DNA of 64,000 nt from positions 1,139,501 through 1,203,500 of the forward strand of contig NZ_CP043639.1 of the NCBI RefSeq assembly GCF_014217605.1, read 5' to 3'. The DNA comes from Sphingomonas sp. NBWT7 (lineage in GTDB: Bacteria > Pseudomonadota > Alphaproteobacteria > Sphingomonadales > Sphingomonadaceae). The notes beneath the pieces are model-generated. The model was not told the origin of the DNA and did no database searches. It saw only the letters and a list, made by a program, of their open reading frames with translations. Shown piece after piece: positions 11,349 to 20,483 of this stretch (its first letter is position 1; every line of letters starts with the position of its first letter). The position numbers and the translations under genes were made by a program.

Positions 11349-12058
11349 TGTGTCGCCTTGTTTCCTAGCGTGCCGGCCTCTGCCGAAACCGCATCGACGC
11401 CCAGTACGCCCGCCATCTGAACCGCGCGTTGACGGAGCGACGGGGGCACGCGGTCGGATTGCGCGATCTGCCCGAACAGCTTGCCTGCCAGATCGCGCTT
11501 GCCCTGCTTCAGATAGGCAAGCGCGACGAGTTCACCCGCGCTGCCGAAATAGGCGTTCTCGGGAACCGCGATCGCACGCAGCCGGGCGATCACCTGCTCT
11601 GGCGGCAGCGTGTCGAACTCCGCATTGGTCTGCCGCACGGCGGCAAGCTCGCGGAACGAGGGATCGAGCGTATTGTCGGCGGCGATCGCGGCGAACTTGG
11701 CCGCCGCGCCCTTCAAATCGTCCTTGCGCAGCAGGAGATCGGCCTGCGTGAACAACGCCACCGCGCGATAGCCGTCGCGCTTCGACGCGGCGAGCTGCGC
11801 CAGCGCGGGCGTCGCCTTCGCCGTGCGCTCAGCGGACAGATCGTCCCACGCCAGCTGCATCTGCTCGCCCTCGCGCCCGGCAGCCTCGCGCCGCTGGTGC
11901 TGCCAGAACAGATAGCCCGCGAACACTGCGAGCCCGGCGACGATCGCGATCGCGATCGCACGTCCCCAGCGCCGCCACAGCGCCGCCGCCTGATCCTTGC
12001 GCAGTTCCTCGTCGACTTCGCGCAGGAATGCTTCGTTATTCTGCGGCGTCAGCGCCAC
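11345..12058 (-). CDS. YfgM-like membrane-anchored TPR protein
   Basis: 237-aa protein: a short cytoplasmic N-terminus with FLREVDEELRKDQ, one transmembrane helix (AIAIAIVAGLAVFAGYLFW, about residues 35-53), and a periplasmic alpha-helical repeat region. This layout and the position directly before bamB match YfgM, an ancillary partner of the SecYEG translocon and periplasmic chaperones. Start choice: a GTG at 12058 gives MALTPQNNEAF, the N-terminus I expect from relatives; a TTG at 12070 would add four residues. It overlaps bamB by 4 nt. Confidence 0.8.
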   Translation of the reverse strand: MALTPQNNEAFLREVDEELRKDQAAALWRRWGRAIAIAIVAGLAVFAGYLFWQHQRREAAGREGEQMQLAWDDLSAERTAKATPALAQLAASKRDGYRAVALFTQADLLLRKDDLKGAAAKFAAIAADNTLDPSFRELAAVRQTNAEFDTLPPEQVIARLRAIAVPENAYFGSAGELVALAYLKQGKRDLAGKLFGQIAQSDRVPPSLRQRAVQMAGVLGVDAVSAEAGTLGNKATQ

Positions 12059-12125
12059 GACATGCTCCAATCTGGCGGGGGAAGGCGCCGGACCTTAGTC
12101 GCGCCCTCCGGAAAACGGAAGCGGA

Positions 12126-12986
12126 TCACGCTTTGGGCGCGTAGGTCTGCTCGGCGCCGGGGAAGACGCGCGCGCGCACCTCGTCGGCATACGCCGCCGC
12201 GCGCTCGCCGATAAAGCCGGCCATGTCGCCGTAACGCTTGACGAAGCGCGGGGTGCGCTCGAACAGCCCGAGCATATCCTCCGCCACCAGCACCTGGCCG
12301 TCGCACTCGGCGGATGCGCCGATGCCAATCGTCGGCACCGCGATCGTCTTCGTAATCTCGATCGCGATCGGCTCCACGACGCCCTCGATCACCACGGCGA
12401 ACGCGCCCGCCTCCGCCACGGCCTGCGCGTCGCCGACGATCTTGCGTGCCTCTGCCTCCGATCGCCCGCGGGCGCCGTATCCGCCAAGCGCGTTCACTGC
12501 CTGCGGCGTCAGCCCGACGTGCCCCATCACGGGGATTCCCCGCTCGGATAGGAACGCCACCGTCGACGCCATCGCCGTACCGCCCTCCAGCTTGACCGCC
12601 GCCGCACCGGTCTGTTTGAGCAGCCACGCCGCGCTCTCGAACGCTTTCTCCGGGCTCGCCTCGTAGCTGCCGAACGGCATGTCCACGACGACGACGGCGT
12701 GGTAACTGCCACGCACCACCGCCGCGCCGTGCGCCGCCATCATGTCGAGTGTGACCGGTACCGTCGACGGCAGGCCGTAGATCACCTGCCCAAGGCTATC
12801 GCCGACGAGCAGCAAGTCGCAGTGCGGATCGAGGATCTGCGCGGTGCGGACGGTATAGGCAGTCAGCATCACCAGCGGGTCCTTGCCCTTGCGCTGGCGT
12901 ACCGCCGGCACCGTCAGCCGCTTCATGGGCGCGGATACCGGCGTCGCCCGGCTGGTCGAGCTGTCAATCGTGAAGGTCGTGGACAT
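12126..12986 (-). CDS. panB: 3-methyl-2-oxobutanoate hydroxymethyltransferase
   Basis: 286-aa first enzyme of the pantothenate branch: adds a hydroxymethyl group from methylene-tetrahydrofolate to ketoisovalerate, giving ketopantoate. Motifs: [14 protein letters not shown] with the Mg-binding Asp, VKLEGG, and GHVGLTPQ. A roughly 20-residue N-terminal lead precedes the barrel. It lies 67 nt upstream of the yfgM-like gene on the same strand and probably heads the panB-yfgM-bamB-der unit. panC and panE are not in the window. Confidence 0.95.
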   Translation of the reverse strand: MSTTFTIDSSTSRATPVSAPMKRLTVPAVRQRKGKDPLVMLTAYTVRTAQILDPHCDLLLVGDSLGQVIYGLPSTVPVTLDMMAAHGAAVVRGSYHAVVVVDMPFGSYEASPEKAFESAAWLLKQTGAAAVKLEGGTAMASTVAFLSERGIPVMGHVGLTPQAVNALGGYGARGRSEAEARKIVGDAQAVAEAGAFAVVIEGVVEPIAIEITKTIAVPTIGIGASAECDGQVLVAEDMLGLFERTPRFVKRYGDMAGFIGERAAAYADEVRARVFPGAEQTYAPKA

Positions 12987-13010
12987 GGAGCGGCGCTTAG
13001 CCTGTCCCGA

Positions 13011-13345
13011 TCACGCGATCCAGCCGCGCGCCTGCACCGATCGTGAGAACCACAAGGTGACGACCCCGACGATTGTGATCACCGCGTCGAAATAGGTCGT
13101 CCCGACGCCCTCCCTGCGATCAGGCCGTTTGTCGCGAACTTTTATCCCAACACCAGAATCGTGGCGGCGAGCGATATTGCCGCGAGCGGCATCGCATACC
13201 GTCACAGAACGCGAGCCCGACGCCGCTCGCCACGACGCCCCGGTCGCAATGGTACAGATCCGCGCGTACCAGCGGGGCAGCAACACGTAGTGGCTGCGAT
13301 CATAGCTGCCCGCCACGATGCCCGTCGCGGCCGGCCCGTGGGCGA
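13011..13345 (-). pseudogene. Frameshifted remnant of a small membrane-protein gene
   Basis: No single frame gives a credible protein, but joining frames does. In transcript order on the minus strand there is YDRSHYVLLPRWYARICTI, then in another frame GVVASGVGLAFCDG, then MPLAAISLAATILVLG, then back in the first frame TTYFDAVITIVGVVTLW, ending in a TGA at 13011. These read as consecutive pieces of a protein with about three membrane segments, broken by at least two or three indels. I do not recognise the family. Sequencing error is an alternative to true decay. Confidence 0.35.
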
Positions 13346-13607
13346 TATGCTTTGCAGGAACAGACGCCGATCACCTGCCACCGCCGCAGCACGATCTTCA
13401 CGACTTAGAACCACCACGGTGGCCGCCCGATACCCTCAGCCGTCGCCCTCTGCCGTACCGCTACAATGCGTGGAGAAAATGCGGCTGTCGGTTCGCAAGC
13501 GTAACAATCCCAGTCGCGCGAAGCGCAGCGGCACACGGGCAAAAGCCTGGGAAACACCGGCGGTTAACTTGGACCGGGCGCACTTCGCAATCGCGCTCGC
13601 GCGACTA
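13346..13607. other. Intergenic stretch without recognisable gene
   Basis: Lies between the membrane-gene remnant and the yffB-like gene. It may include the degraded 5' part of the remnant, since weak minus-strand coding character continues to about 13410. Beyond that I see no open frame with family resemblance, no tRNA fold and no strong hairpin. Confidence 0.5.
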
Positions 13608-13955
13608 TCACGCGAAAAGCGTCTCGTACCGCTGTGCGTCGAAGCCGAGTTCGATGTGTTCGTTGTGAACAAGCAGCGGGCGTTCGATCGCCGACGGATT
13701 CGCTTCCATCAACGCCAGCGCGCGCGTCGCAACCAGCCCGGTCCGATCTTCCTCCGGGAGCTTGCGGAACGTCGTGCCCTGGCGATTGAGCACCTTTTCC
13801 CAGCCGAACCGCTCGACCGCGGCCGCCAGAACCGCCGGGTCCACACCCATTTTCTTGTAGTCGTGAAACGCGTGCTCGATGCCGCGCGCCGCAAGCCAGG
13901 CCCGCGCCTTCTTGATCGTGTCGCAATTCGCGATGCCGTAGATCGTCGTCCGCAT
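13608..13955 (-). CDS. YffB/Spx-type ArsC-family protein
   Basis: 115-aa thioredoxin-fold protein. The N-terminus IYGIANCDTIKKARAWL has the single active-site Cys (C11) in the NCDTxKKAR form that separates the YffB group from true arsenate reductases. Further signatures are HDYKKMGVD and IERPLL. Members bind glutathione; no arsenate reductase activity is established for the group. It is the last gene of the guaA-bla-GNAT run, 6 nt after the acetyltransferase, and is distinct from the arsC homologue at 1921. Confidence 0.85.
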   Translation of the reverse strand: MRTTIYGIANCDTIKKARAWLAARGIEHAFHDYKKMGVDPAVLAAAVERFGWEKVLNRQGTTFRKLPEEDRTGLVATRALALMEANPSAIERPLLVHNEHIELGFDAQRYETLFA

Positions 13956-13961
13956 CGGCGA

Positions 13962-14369
13962 TCAATCGAGGAAACGGCCGAACACCGCAACCGGCTGCGG
14001 CTCCATTCCAAGACTGGCGTAGAACAGTCGCGCCGTGTCGTTTCCGTCGCGCACCATCAGTTGCAACTTCGCGACACCGCGCGCGCGCAACCACGCCTCG
14101 GCGGCCGCCATCAGCCGTCGGCCCAGCCCCCCGCGGCGGGCGGTAGGATCGACCGCAAGGTAATAGACCCATCCGCGATGCCCGTCGTCACCCACCATCA
14201 CGCTACCCGTGACGCGGTCCTCGTCGCACCATTTCAAGATCGTCGAGGATGTGCCGCTGATCGCGCGGCGGAAGTCGTCATCCGGCGAATTCCATGGCCG
14301 CGTCAGCCCGCAGCGTGTCCACAGCGCGATCACCGCCGCCGCATCCGCCATGCTGGCCTCGACGATCAC
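13962..14369 (-). CDS. GNAT-family acetyltransferase, YpeA-like
   Basis: 135-aa single-domain N-acetyltransferase. ALWTRCGLTRPWNSPDDDF near residues 14-32 matches the YpeA signature, GHRGWVYYLAVDPTARRGG contains the acetyl-CoA loop (RRGGLGRRLM), and NDTARLFYASLGM the C-terminal motif. Substrate unknown. The GTG start at 14369 overlaps the TGA of the upstream metallo-beta-lactamase gene by 4 nt (GTGA). A longer open frame upstream lies inside that gene and shows no GNAT similarity. Confidence 0.85.
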   Translation of the reverse strand: MIVEASMADAAAVIALWTRCGLTRPWNSPDDDFRRAISGTSSTILKWCDEDRVTGSVMVGDDGHRGWVYYLAVDPTARRGGLGRRLMAAAEAWLRARGVAKLQLMVRDGNDTARLFYASLGMEPQPVAVFGRFLD

Positions 14370-15229
14370 CGCCGCTGCTTGGCTAGGTCTGCCGCGAAGG
14401 CGGTGCGCGCGTCCGCGACCAATTTCGGCAGGATGCTGCGATCGACCAGCGCCCTGCGCTTCGCCCGCCCGATCAGATCGACCGTTTCCGGGTGAAAGGG
14501 CAGCACCACATCGGGCTTGAGCGCGCCAAGACGGTCGAAACTGCGCGCGAAATCGGCGGCGATCCCGGGATAGCGCCTGTTGCCGACGAGCTTGTTGCCC
14601 GCCACCGTGACGCTGCACGCAAATAGGACCTCGAGCGGCTTGCCGCGGTGCTGCAGGCGCATCGTCCAGCTGGTGCAGCCGGGGGTGTGCCCGGGTGTCG
14701 CGATCGCCGTCAGCGTAACCCCGCCGAGCGCCACGCGCCCGCCATCCCGTATCGCCCGATCGACGTTTGCGGGCGGAAAGCGGATGACGCCGTAGCTCGT
14801 CTCACCCGGCGGCACGCCGGTCGACACCGCGTCGGCATCGCCAGCGCCAACGATCAGCCGCGCGCCCGTTGCCCGCTTCAGCGCCGCGAGACCGCCGGCA
14901 TGATCGAAGTGCGCGTGGCTGAGCAGGATCAGCTTCACGTCGGCGAGCTTCACCCCGCGCGCCGCGATCGCCCGCTCCACTGCGGCCGCATTCTCCGCCA
15001 TCGGCGCGTCGATCAGGATCGCACCCGCCGGCGTGCGGATAAGATACGCGGCGAGCCCCTCGGTCCCGACATAGTCGATCGGCCCGAGGAGATTGAACGG
15101 CGCGATCGGCCTGGTCCACGCGGGCGGATCGGGCTGCGCGGTCGCCGGTGCGCCCAGCAGCGACGCCAGCAACACGGCTGCGGCACCTACCCTGCAGCGA
15201 GCGCGCCGCTTGTCCCTAGCCTTCATCAT
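14366..15229 (-). CDS. Subclass B3 metallo-beta-lactamase family protein
   Basis: 287-aa exported zinc hydrolase. A signal peptide covers about residues 1-32 (basic start, [19 protein letters not shown]). Zinc ligands are all visible: H105-x-H107-x-D109-H110 in [11 protein letters not shown]181 in [11 protein letters not shown] and H246 in [18 protein letters not shown] and the H-x-H-x-D-H core are typical of subclass B3 beta-lactamases, which hydrolyse penicillins, cephalosporins and carbapenems. Whether this one does so is untested; a B3-like hydrolase with another substrate is the alternative. The ATG at 15229 overlaps the guaA stop (ATGA). Confidence 0.83.
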   Translation of the reverse strand: MMKARDKRRARCRVGAAAVLLASLLGAPATAQPDPPAWTRPIAPFNLLGPIDYVGTEGLAAYLIRTPAGAILIDAPMAENAAAVERAIAARGVKLADVKLILLSHAHFDHAGGLAALKRATGARLIVGAGDADAVSTGVPPGETSYGVIRFPPANVDRAIRDGGRVALGGVTLTAIATPGHTPGCTSWTMRLQHRGKPLEVLFACSVTVAGNKLVGNRRYPGIAADFARSFDRLGALKPDVVLPFHPETVDLIGRAKRRALVDRSILPKLVADARTAFAADLAKQRR

Positions 15230-16779
15230 TCCCACTCGATCGTGCCCGGCGGCTTGGAGGTGTAATCGTACGTCACGCGGTTGATGCCGCGTACCTCGTT
15301 GATGATTCGCGTCGTGACCCGCGCGAGGAACCCGCCCGGAAACTCGAACGCCTGCGCGGTCATCCCGTCGGTCGAGGTCACCGCGCGCAGCGCGAGGACG
15401 CTGTCGTAGGTGCGCCCGTCGCCCATAACCCCTACCGACCGCACCGGCAGCAGCACCGCGAAAGCCTGCCAGATTGCATCGTACAGGCCGGCATTGCGGA
15501 TTTCTTCGAGATAGATCGCGTCCGCCTTGCGCAGGATATCGCAGCGCTCGCGCGTCACCTCGCCGGGAATGCGGATCGCGAGGCCCGGCCCCGGAAATGG
15601 GTGACGCCCAACGAAGATCTCGGGGAGGCCAAGCTCGCGCCCAAGCGCGCGCACCTCGTCCTTGAACAGCTCGCGCAGCGGCTCGACGAGCTTCATGTTC
15701 ATCCGCTCGGGCAGGCCCCCGACATTGTGGTGGCTCTTGATCGTCACCGATGGCCCGCCGGTGAAGCTGACGCTCTCGATCACGTCCGGATATAGCGTCC
15801 CCTGCGCGAGGAAATCGGCGCCGCCGATCTTCTTGGCTTCGCTCTCGAACACCTCGATGAAGGTCTTGCCGATGAACTTGCGCTTCGTCTCGGGATCGGT
15901 GACGCCGGCAAGGCCTTTCATGAACAGCGGCTCGGCGTTCACATGCACCAGCGGGATGTTGTAATGGCCGCGGAACAGGCTGACGACCTGATCGGCCTCG
16001 CCGCTGCGCATCAGCCCGTGATCGACGAACACGCAGGTCAACTGCTCGCCGATCGCCTCATGGATCAGCACCGCCGCGACTGCCGAATCGACACCCCCGG
16101 AAAGCCCGCAGATGACGCGGCCGTTGCCGACCAGCGCCCGGATCTCCGCGATCTTGGTTTCGCGGAACTCGGCCATCGTCCAGTCCCCGGCGAGGCCGCA
16201 GACGTGACGTGCGAAATTCTTGATCAGCCGCCCGCCGTCAGGCGTGTGCACTACCTCGGGATGGAATTGCATCCCGTAATAGCGACGCTGCTCGTCCGCG
16301 GTTATGGCGAACGGCGCCCCTGGCGACGTCGCGACCGGCACGAAGCCCGGTGCCAGCTCCGCGACGTGATCGCCGTGGCTCATCCACACCTGATGGCGCT
16401 CGCCCTCCTGCCACAGGCCGTCGAACAACCCGCACCCGGTCGCCACCTCGACGAAGGCTTCGCCGAATTCTCCGGAAAAGCCCTTTTCGACACGCCCGCC
16501 GAGCTGAGTGTTCATCACCTGTTGGCCGTAACAGATGCCGAGCACGGGCACTCCGCTGTCAAACACCGCCTGGGGCGCACGCGGGCTGCCCTCGTCGACT
16601 ACCGATGCCGGACCGCCGGAAAGGATCACGCCGCGCGGCCTGATGCGTGCGAACGCCTCCTCGGCTGACTGGAACGGCGCGATCTCGCTGTACACGCCCG
16701 CCTCGCGCACGCGGCGCGCGATCAGCTGCGTTACCTGGCTGCCGAAATCGACGATGAGAATGCTGTCGGGGTGCTCCAT
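15226..16779 (-). CDS. guaA: GMP synthase (glutamine-hydrolysing)
   Basis: 517-aa enzyme that converts XMP to GMP with glutamine and ATP. The N-terminal class I amidotransferase domain shows GICYGQQ (catalytic Cys) and [10 protein letters not shown] (His/Glu). The ATP pyrophosphatase domain has the P-loop [12 protein letters not shown], and the dimerisation domain ends with [16 protein letters not shown]. The start at 16779 ([15 protein letters not shown]) fits the family; in-frame sequence upstream is unconserved. A terminator separates it from rplQ, and the beta-lactamase gene is translationally coupled behind it. Confidence 0.97.
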   Translation of the reverse strand: MEHPDSILIVDFGSQVTQLIARRVREAGVYSEIAPFQSAEEAFARIRPRGVILSGGPASVVDEGSPRAPQAVFDSGVPVLGICYGQQVMNTQLGGRVEKGFSGEFGEAFVEVATGCGLFDGLWQEGERHQVWMSHGDHVAELAPGFVPVATSPGAPFAITADEQRRYYGMQFHPEVVHTPDGGRLIKNFARHVCGLAGDWTMAEFRETKIAEIRALVGNGRVICGLSGGVDSAVAAVLIHEAIGEQLTCVFVDHGLMRSGEADQVVSLFRGHYNIPLVHVNAEPLFMKGLAGVTDPETKRKFIGKTFIEVFESEAKKIGGADFLAQGTLYPDVIESVSFTGGPSVTIKSHHNVGGLPERMNMKLVEPLRELFKDEVRALGRELGLPEIFVGRHPFPGPGLAIRIPGEVTRERCDILRKADAIYLEEIRNAGLYDAIWQAFAVLLPVRSVGVMGDGRTYDSVLALRAVTSTDGMTAQAFEFPGGFLARVTTRIINEVRGINRVTYDYTSKPPGTIEWE

Positions 16780-16812
16780 GGCGGGCGTGTAGCGGCGGTG
16801 ATCGCACAAATG

Positions 16813-16849
16813 AAGAGGCCGCGCTCCCGGGCGGGGAACGCGGCCTCTT
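16813..16849 (-). terminator. Intrinsic terminator after rplQ
   Basis: Perfect 11-bp stem AAGAGGCCGCG / CGCGGCCTCTT with a 15-nt loop, 43 nt beyond the rplQ stop on the minus strand, followed there by CATTTG. It closes the ribosomal super-cluster ahead of guaA. Confidence 0.8.
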
Positions 16850-16891
16850 GTAATCAACTGGCCCGCGGCAAACCGCCGGGGGCGGGCAGGA

Positions 16892-17314
16892 TCATGCCGC
16901 CTCGTCGAAATCCTCGTCGTTCATGACCGGGCCCGAATCCTGCCCCTTGGCGGATACGTCGCGGTCGACGAACTCGATGATCGCCATCGGCGACGCGTCC
17001 GATGCACGAACACCCGCCTTGATCACGCGGGTATAGCCACCGTTGCGATCGGCGTAGCGCGGCGCCAGCACGTCGAACAGCTTCACCAGCTGCGCGTCGT
17101 CGAGCAACCGGGCGTGGGCCAGACGGCGATTCGACAGGCCGCCCTTCTTGCCCAGCGTAATCAGCTTCTCGATGTACGGGCGAAGCTCCTTCGCCTTGGC
17201 GAGCGTGGTGGTGATCTGCTCGTGCTTGATCAGTGCTGCCGACATATTGCGGAACAGCGCGGTGCGGTGGGCCGAGGTCCGCTGAAGCTTACGGCCGCCT
17301 ACACGGTGACGCAT
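16892..17314 (-). CDS. rplQ: 50S ribosomal protein L17
   Basis: 140 aa, starting [17 protein letters not shown] as in all L17 proteins; [18 protein letters not shown] and [18 protein letters not shown] follow. The C-terminal tail after VDRD is acidic ([10 protein letters not shown]), a common alphaproteobacterial extension. Last gene of the alpha operon, but separated from rpoA by an unusually long, structured 257-nt spacer. In-frame sequence upstream of the chosen ATG lies within that spacer and is not coding. Confidence 0.97.
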   Translation of the reverse strand: MRHRVGGRKLQRTSAHRTALFRNMSAALIKHEQITTTLAKAKELRPYIEKLITLGKKGGLSNRRLAHARLLDDAQLVKLFDVLAPRYADRNGGYTRVIKAGVRASDASPMAIIEFVDRDVSAKGQDSGPVMNDEDFDEAA

Positions 17315-17351
17315 GGTATGTCCTTCTTGTTCGTTCGGGGCCGCGCAGAGC

Positions 17352-17376
17352 CCCATCAAAGTGATACTTTGATGGG
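17352..17376. repeat. Perfect 10-bp inverted repeat in the rpoA-rplQ spacer
   Basis: CCCATCAAAG and CTTTGATGGG flank a 5-nt loop, 38 nt upstream of the rplQ start codon. On the minus-strand transcript it forms a stable hairpin in the rplQ leader with no T tract, so a role in mRNA processing or translation control is more likely than termination. Function is inference. Confidence 0.6.
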
Positions 17377-17527
17377 CACCCCCAGGTACCCCGGGACAGG
17401 TGGGACGTGTGGGCCACCCGAATATACGCCAGCCCGGACTTCGGCCCGGGATCCCACTTACAGTCTTTGGCCGGGTCGCGTCGTGGCAAAGCCACGCCGT
17501 CGGTCCTCGCCGAGCGAGGCCGGCCGA

Positions 17528-17576
17528 GCTGATCGCCGAGGCGCGGATTAGCTTGCGCTAATGCGCTGCGATCAGC
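17528..17576. repeat. Long nested hairpin overlapping the rpoA stop codon
   Basis: Outer arms GCTGATCGC / GCGATCAGC (17528-17536, 17568-17576), a middle GCGC/GCGC pair and inner arms ATTAGC / GCTAAT (17547-17552, 17557-17562) build a 19-bp stem with small bulges. On the transcript (minus) strand it is capped by GCAA, a GNRA tetraloop. It has no T tract. The outer arm contains the rpoA stop. Confidence 0.55.
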
Positions 17577-18636
17577 CCATGATCTCCTGCTCGAGCTTCT
17601 TGGCCATCTCTTCGATGTTCTCAGGCGGCCAGCCCGGAATTTCCATGCCCAGACGCAGGCCCATCGACGACAGCACTTCCTTGATCTCGTTCAGCGACTT
17701 GCGGCCGAAGTTCGGCGTCCGCAGCATCTCCGCCTCAGTCTTGCCGACGAGATCACCGATGTAGATGATATTGTCGTTCTTAAGGCAATTGGCCGAGCGG
17801 ACCGACAGTTCGAGCTCGTCGACCTTCTTGAGGAGGTAACGGTTGATCTGCTGCGTGTCGCTGGCATCTTCGCTGCCTGCCGGCGCCGGCGCCGCCATAC
17901 CGATCGGCGCGGAACGCTGCACGGTCGAATCGTCGAAGTGGACGAACAGCGCCAGCTGATCCTGAAGAATGCGTCCGGCATAGCCCAGCGCGTCTTCCGG
18001 TGTCACCGTACCATCGGTCTCGACCGTCAACGTCAGCTTGTCGTAATCGAGGTCCTGCCCGACGCGGGTTGGATCGACCTTGTAGCTGACCTGCCGTACC
18101 GGCGAGTAGAGCGCGTCGACCGGAATGAGGCCGATCGGCGCATCCGCCGGGCGGTTGACGGTGGCGGGAACATAGCCCTTCCCCGTATCGGTGGTCAGCT
18201 CCATGTTGAGCGTCGCGCCTTCGTCGAGGTGGCAGATGATCAGCTCGGGGTTCATCACCTCGATGTCACCCGAAACCGCGATGTCGCCGGCCTTCACCTC
18301 GGCCGGACCGGTCGCCGACAGCTGCAGACGCTTCGGACCTTCGCCCTGCATCTTGAGCGCGATCTGCTTCACGTTGAGGACGATGTCGGTCACGTCCTCG
18401 CGCACGCCGGCGAGGCTCGAGAATTCATGCAGCACGTTTTCGATCTTGATCGACGTAACGGCCGCACCCTGGAGGCTCGACAGCAGCACGCGACGCAGCG
18501 CGTTGCCGAGCGTCAGGCCGAAACCCCGCTCGAGCGGCTCGGCGACGAAGGTCGACTTGCGCTTGCCATCGCCGCCCTTCTTCTCGAGCGCGTTGGGCTT
18601 CTTCAGTTCCTGCCAGTTCTTTGCGTTGACGGACAA
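17572..18636 (-). CDS. rpoA: RNA polymerase subunit alpha
   Basis: 354-aa alpha subunit. The N-terminal assembly domain includes [20 protein letters not shown] and the second dimerisation block; after a linker, the C-terminal DNA-binding domain contains [18 protein letters not shown] and [12 protein letters not shown]. The start is a TTG at 18636 (then [14 protein letters not shown]), supported by the purine-rich AGGGGA upstream. Upstream in-frame residues fall in the rpsK-rpoA spacer. Part of the alpha operon rpsM-rpsK-rpoA-rplQ. Confidence 0.97.
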   Translation of the reverse strand: MSVNAKNWQELKKPNALEKKGGDGKRKSTFVAEPLERGFGLTLGNALRRVLLSSLQGAAVTSIKIENVLHEFSSLAGVREDVTDIVLNVKQIALKMQGEGPKRLQLSATGPAEVKAGDIAVSGDIEVMNPELIICHLDEGATLNMELTTDTGKGYVPATVNRPADAPIGLIPVDALYSPVRQVSYKVDPTRVGQDLDYDKLTLTVETDGTVTPEDALGYAGRILQDQLALFVHFDDSTVQRSAPIGMAAPAPAGSEDASDTQQINRYLLKKVDELELSVRSANCLKNDNIIYIGDLVGKTEAEMLRTPNFGRKSLNEIKEVLSSMGLRLGMEIPGWPPENIEEMAKKLEQEIMG

Positions 18637-18727
18637 GGCTTGTGTCCCCTGATGTTGGGCCAGACGGGGGCGCGTCCGGCCGGGAAGAAAGAGGCGCGCC
18701 GGCTCGTCAGCCGGGCGCCGAAAATCA

Positions 18728-19117
18728 TCAGACGCGACGGCGCTTCGACGGACGCACACCGTTGTGCGGGATCGAGGTCACGTCGCGGATCGACGTGATC
18801 TGGAAGCCGACCGCCTGCAGCGCGCGCAGCGCCGATTCGCGGCCCGAACCCGGGCCCTTCACCTCGACCTCGAGCGTGCGGACGCCGTGCTCGGCGGCCT
18901 TCTTGCCCGCGTCCTCGGCAGCAACCTGGGCGGCATACGGGGTCGACTTACGCGAACCCTTGAAGCCCATCATGCCGGCCGACGACCAGCTGATCGCATT
19001 GCCCTGCGCGTCGGTGATGGTGATCATGGTATTGTTGAAGCTGGCGTTGACGTGCGCCACGCCGGCGGTGATGTTCTTGCGCTCGCGACGGCGAATACGC
19101 TGCGGTGCCTGTGCCAT
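18728..19117 (-). CDS. rpsK: 30S ribosomal protein S11
   Basis: 129-aa S11 of the 30S platform. Conserved blocks: [39 protein letters not shown], and the C-terminal [17 protein letters not shown]. It sits between rpsM (86-nt gap) and rpoA (91-nt gap). As usual in Alphaproteobacteria, rpsD is not found between rpsK and rpoA. Confidence 0.98.
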   Translation of the reverse strand: MAQAPQRIRRRERKNITAGVAHVNASFNNTMITITDAQGNAISWSSAGMMGFKGSRKSTPYAAQVAAEDAGKKAAEHGVRTLEVEVKGPGSGRESALRALQAVGFQITSIRDVTSIPHNGVRPSKRRRV

Positions 19118-19203
19118 TTGGTTATCCTGACCTTTGTTTCAAGCCGAGGCCGGGAGGCGCAATGCCTGCAACCAGCCCCTCGACCGAAGAAGAAGCGCGG
19201 TGC

Positions 19204-19572
19204 TTACTTCTTCTTGCCTGCGATCGGCTTCGCCTTGCCCTTGCGCGTGCGCGCATTGGTGTGCGTGCGCTGGCCGCGGACCGGCAGGCCCTTGCGGTGA
19301 CGCAGGCCGCGGTAGCAGGCGAGATCCATCAGGCGCTTGATGTTCATCGCGGTCTGGCGACGAAGATCACCCTCCACAGTGTAGCCGGCGTCGATCGCTT
19401 CGCGGATCTGCAGGACTTCCTGATCGGTCAGGTCCTGAACACGGCGCTCGGCCGAAATCTCGAGCTTGTCGGTGATTTCCTTGGCCTTGGTCGGGCCGAT
19501 ACCGTGGATATACTGAAGCGCGATCAGAACGCGCTTGTTGGTCGGGATGTTGACACCCGCGATACGTGCCAT
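19204..19572 (-). CDS. rpsM: 30S ribosomal protein S13
   Basis: 122-aa S13 of the 30S head, contacting tRNA and the L5 bridge. Starts [19 protein letters not shown] and has [13 protein letters not shown] and [20 protein letters not shown], with a Lys-rich tail. A 227-nt spacer separates it from adk and holds a promoter candidate, so it probably heads its own unit as in the E. coli alpha operon. Confidence 0.98.
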   Translation of the reverse strand: MARIAGVNIPTNKRVLIALQYIHGIGPTKAKEITDKLEISAERRVQDLTDQEVLQIREAIDAGYTVEGDLRRQTAMNIKRLMDLACYRGLRHRKGLPVRGQRTHTNARTRKGKAKPIAGKKK

Positions 19573-19706
19573 GAACTTCTATCTCCTCATGCTCCACGAG
19601 GCGCGGCATGGATCACGCACCCCATCTCTTCGCAGGACCTTCCGCCACGCAAGAAAACGGCTAGCGCAAGAAGCGCTGCCGGTTGCCGGGGTGTTGGAAG
19701 GTCGGT

Positions 19707-19735
19707 CAACTAGGGCGCGGCAAACGCAGTGTCAA
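19707..19735 (-). promoter_or_regulatory. Candidate sigma-70 promoter for rpsM-rpsK-rpoA-rplQ
   Basis: On the minus strand TTGACA (19735-19730), a 17-nt spacer, then TAGTTG (19712-19707), about 135 nt before the rpsM start. The -35 is perfect and the -10 weak. The location after adk corresponds to the alpha-operon boundary of other proteobacteria. Confidence 0.45.
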
Positions 19736-19799
19736 GCGAACGGTTCCGCGATCGTGCAGCGGCTCAGGACAAGCCACCATCGTAGCACGACCATTGGTC

Positions 19800-20447
19800 T
19801 CAGCTGTCGAGGATCGCCTCGATCGCCTTGGTGACGACGGTGATGTCCGCCATTCCGTCGACGCGGCGGACGAGGCCGCGCGCCTCGTACAGCGGCAGGA
19901 TCGGCGCCGTCTTGGCGCGATACTCAGCCATACGCGTGCGCACGGTCTGCTCGTTGTCGTCGGGCCGCCGCTTGAACTCGTGTGAGCCGCATACGTCGCA
20001 GGTATCGGCGACCTTCGGCTGCTTGAACCGATCGTGATAGCCCGCACCGCAATTGCCGCAAGTGAAGCGCCCGACGATCCGCTCGACCAGCGCATTCTCG
20101 TTCACTTCGAGCTCGATAACGTGATCGAGGCTGCGGCCGCGCTCGTCGAGCAGCAAGTCGAGCGCCTCGGCTTGCGCTGCAGTGCGCGGATAGCCGTCGA
20201 AGATCGCGCCCTGACCGTCGCCCAGCCGATCGAGATTCTCGCCGATCAGCGCCGACACGATCGCGTCGGAAACGAGCTCGCCCGCGTCCATCACCGCCTT
20301 GGCCTGCATGCCGACCGGCGTGTCTGCCTTGACCGCGGCGCGCAGCATGTCGCCGGTTGAGAGCTGGACCATGCCACGCTCGGCGACGAGGCGCTCGGAC
20401 TGCGTTCCCTTGCCCGCACCCGGCGGGCCCAGAAGAATGATGTTCAC
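19800..20447 (-). CDS. adk: Adenylate kinase, zinc-lid type
   Basis: 215-aa nucleotide kinase balancing ATP, ADP and AMP. P-loop GPPGAGKGT (residues 7-15), AMP-site STGDMLR, and a long-form LID containing four cysteines (C130, C133, C150, C153: CGNCG and CDVCG) that fit a structural zinc site instead of the polar network of E. coli Adk. It follows secY by 36 nt, the normal order at the end of the spc cluster. Confidence 0.97.
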   Translation of the reverse strand: MNIILLGPPGAGKGTQSERLVAERGMVQLSTGDMLRAAVKADTPVGMQAKAVMDAGELVSDAIVSALIGENLDRLGDGQGAIFDGYPRTAAQAEALDLLLDERGRSLDHVIELEVNENALVERIVGRFTCGNCGAGYHDRFKQPKVADTCDVCGSHEFKRRPDDNEQTVRTRMAEYRAKTAPILPLYEARGLVRRVDGMADITVVTKAIEAILDS

Positions 20448-20483
20448 GACACGCCTCCCCGTTTGTATCCGCGCCGACGCCGC

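Noticed and set aside
13161..14495. 444-codon open frame on the plus strand
   Set aside because: Crosses the membrane-gene remnant, the yffB-like gene and the acetyltransferase in antisense; no conserved segment.
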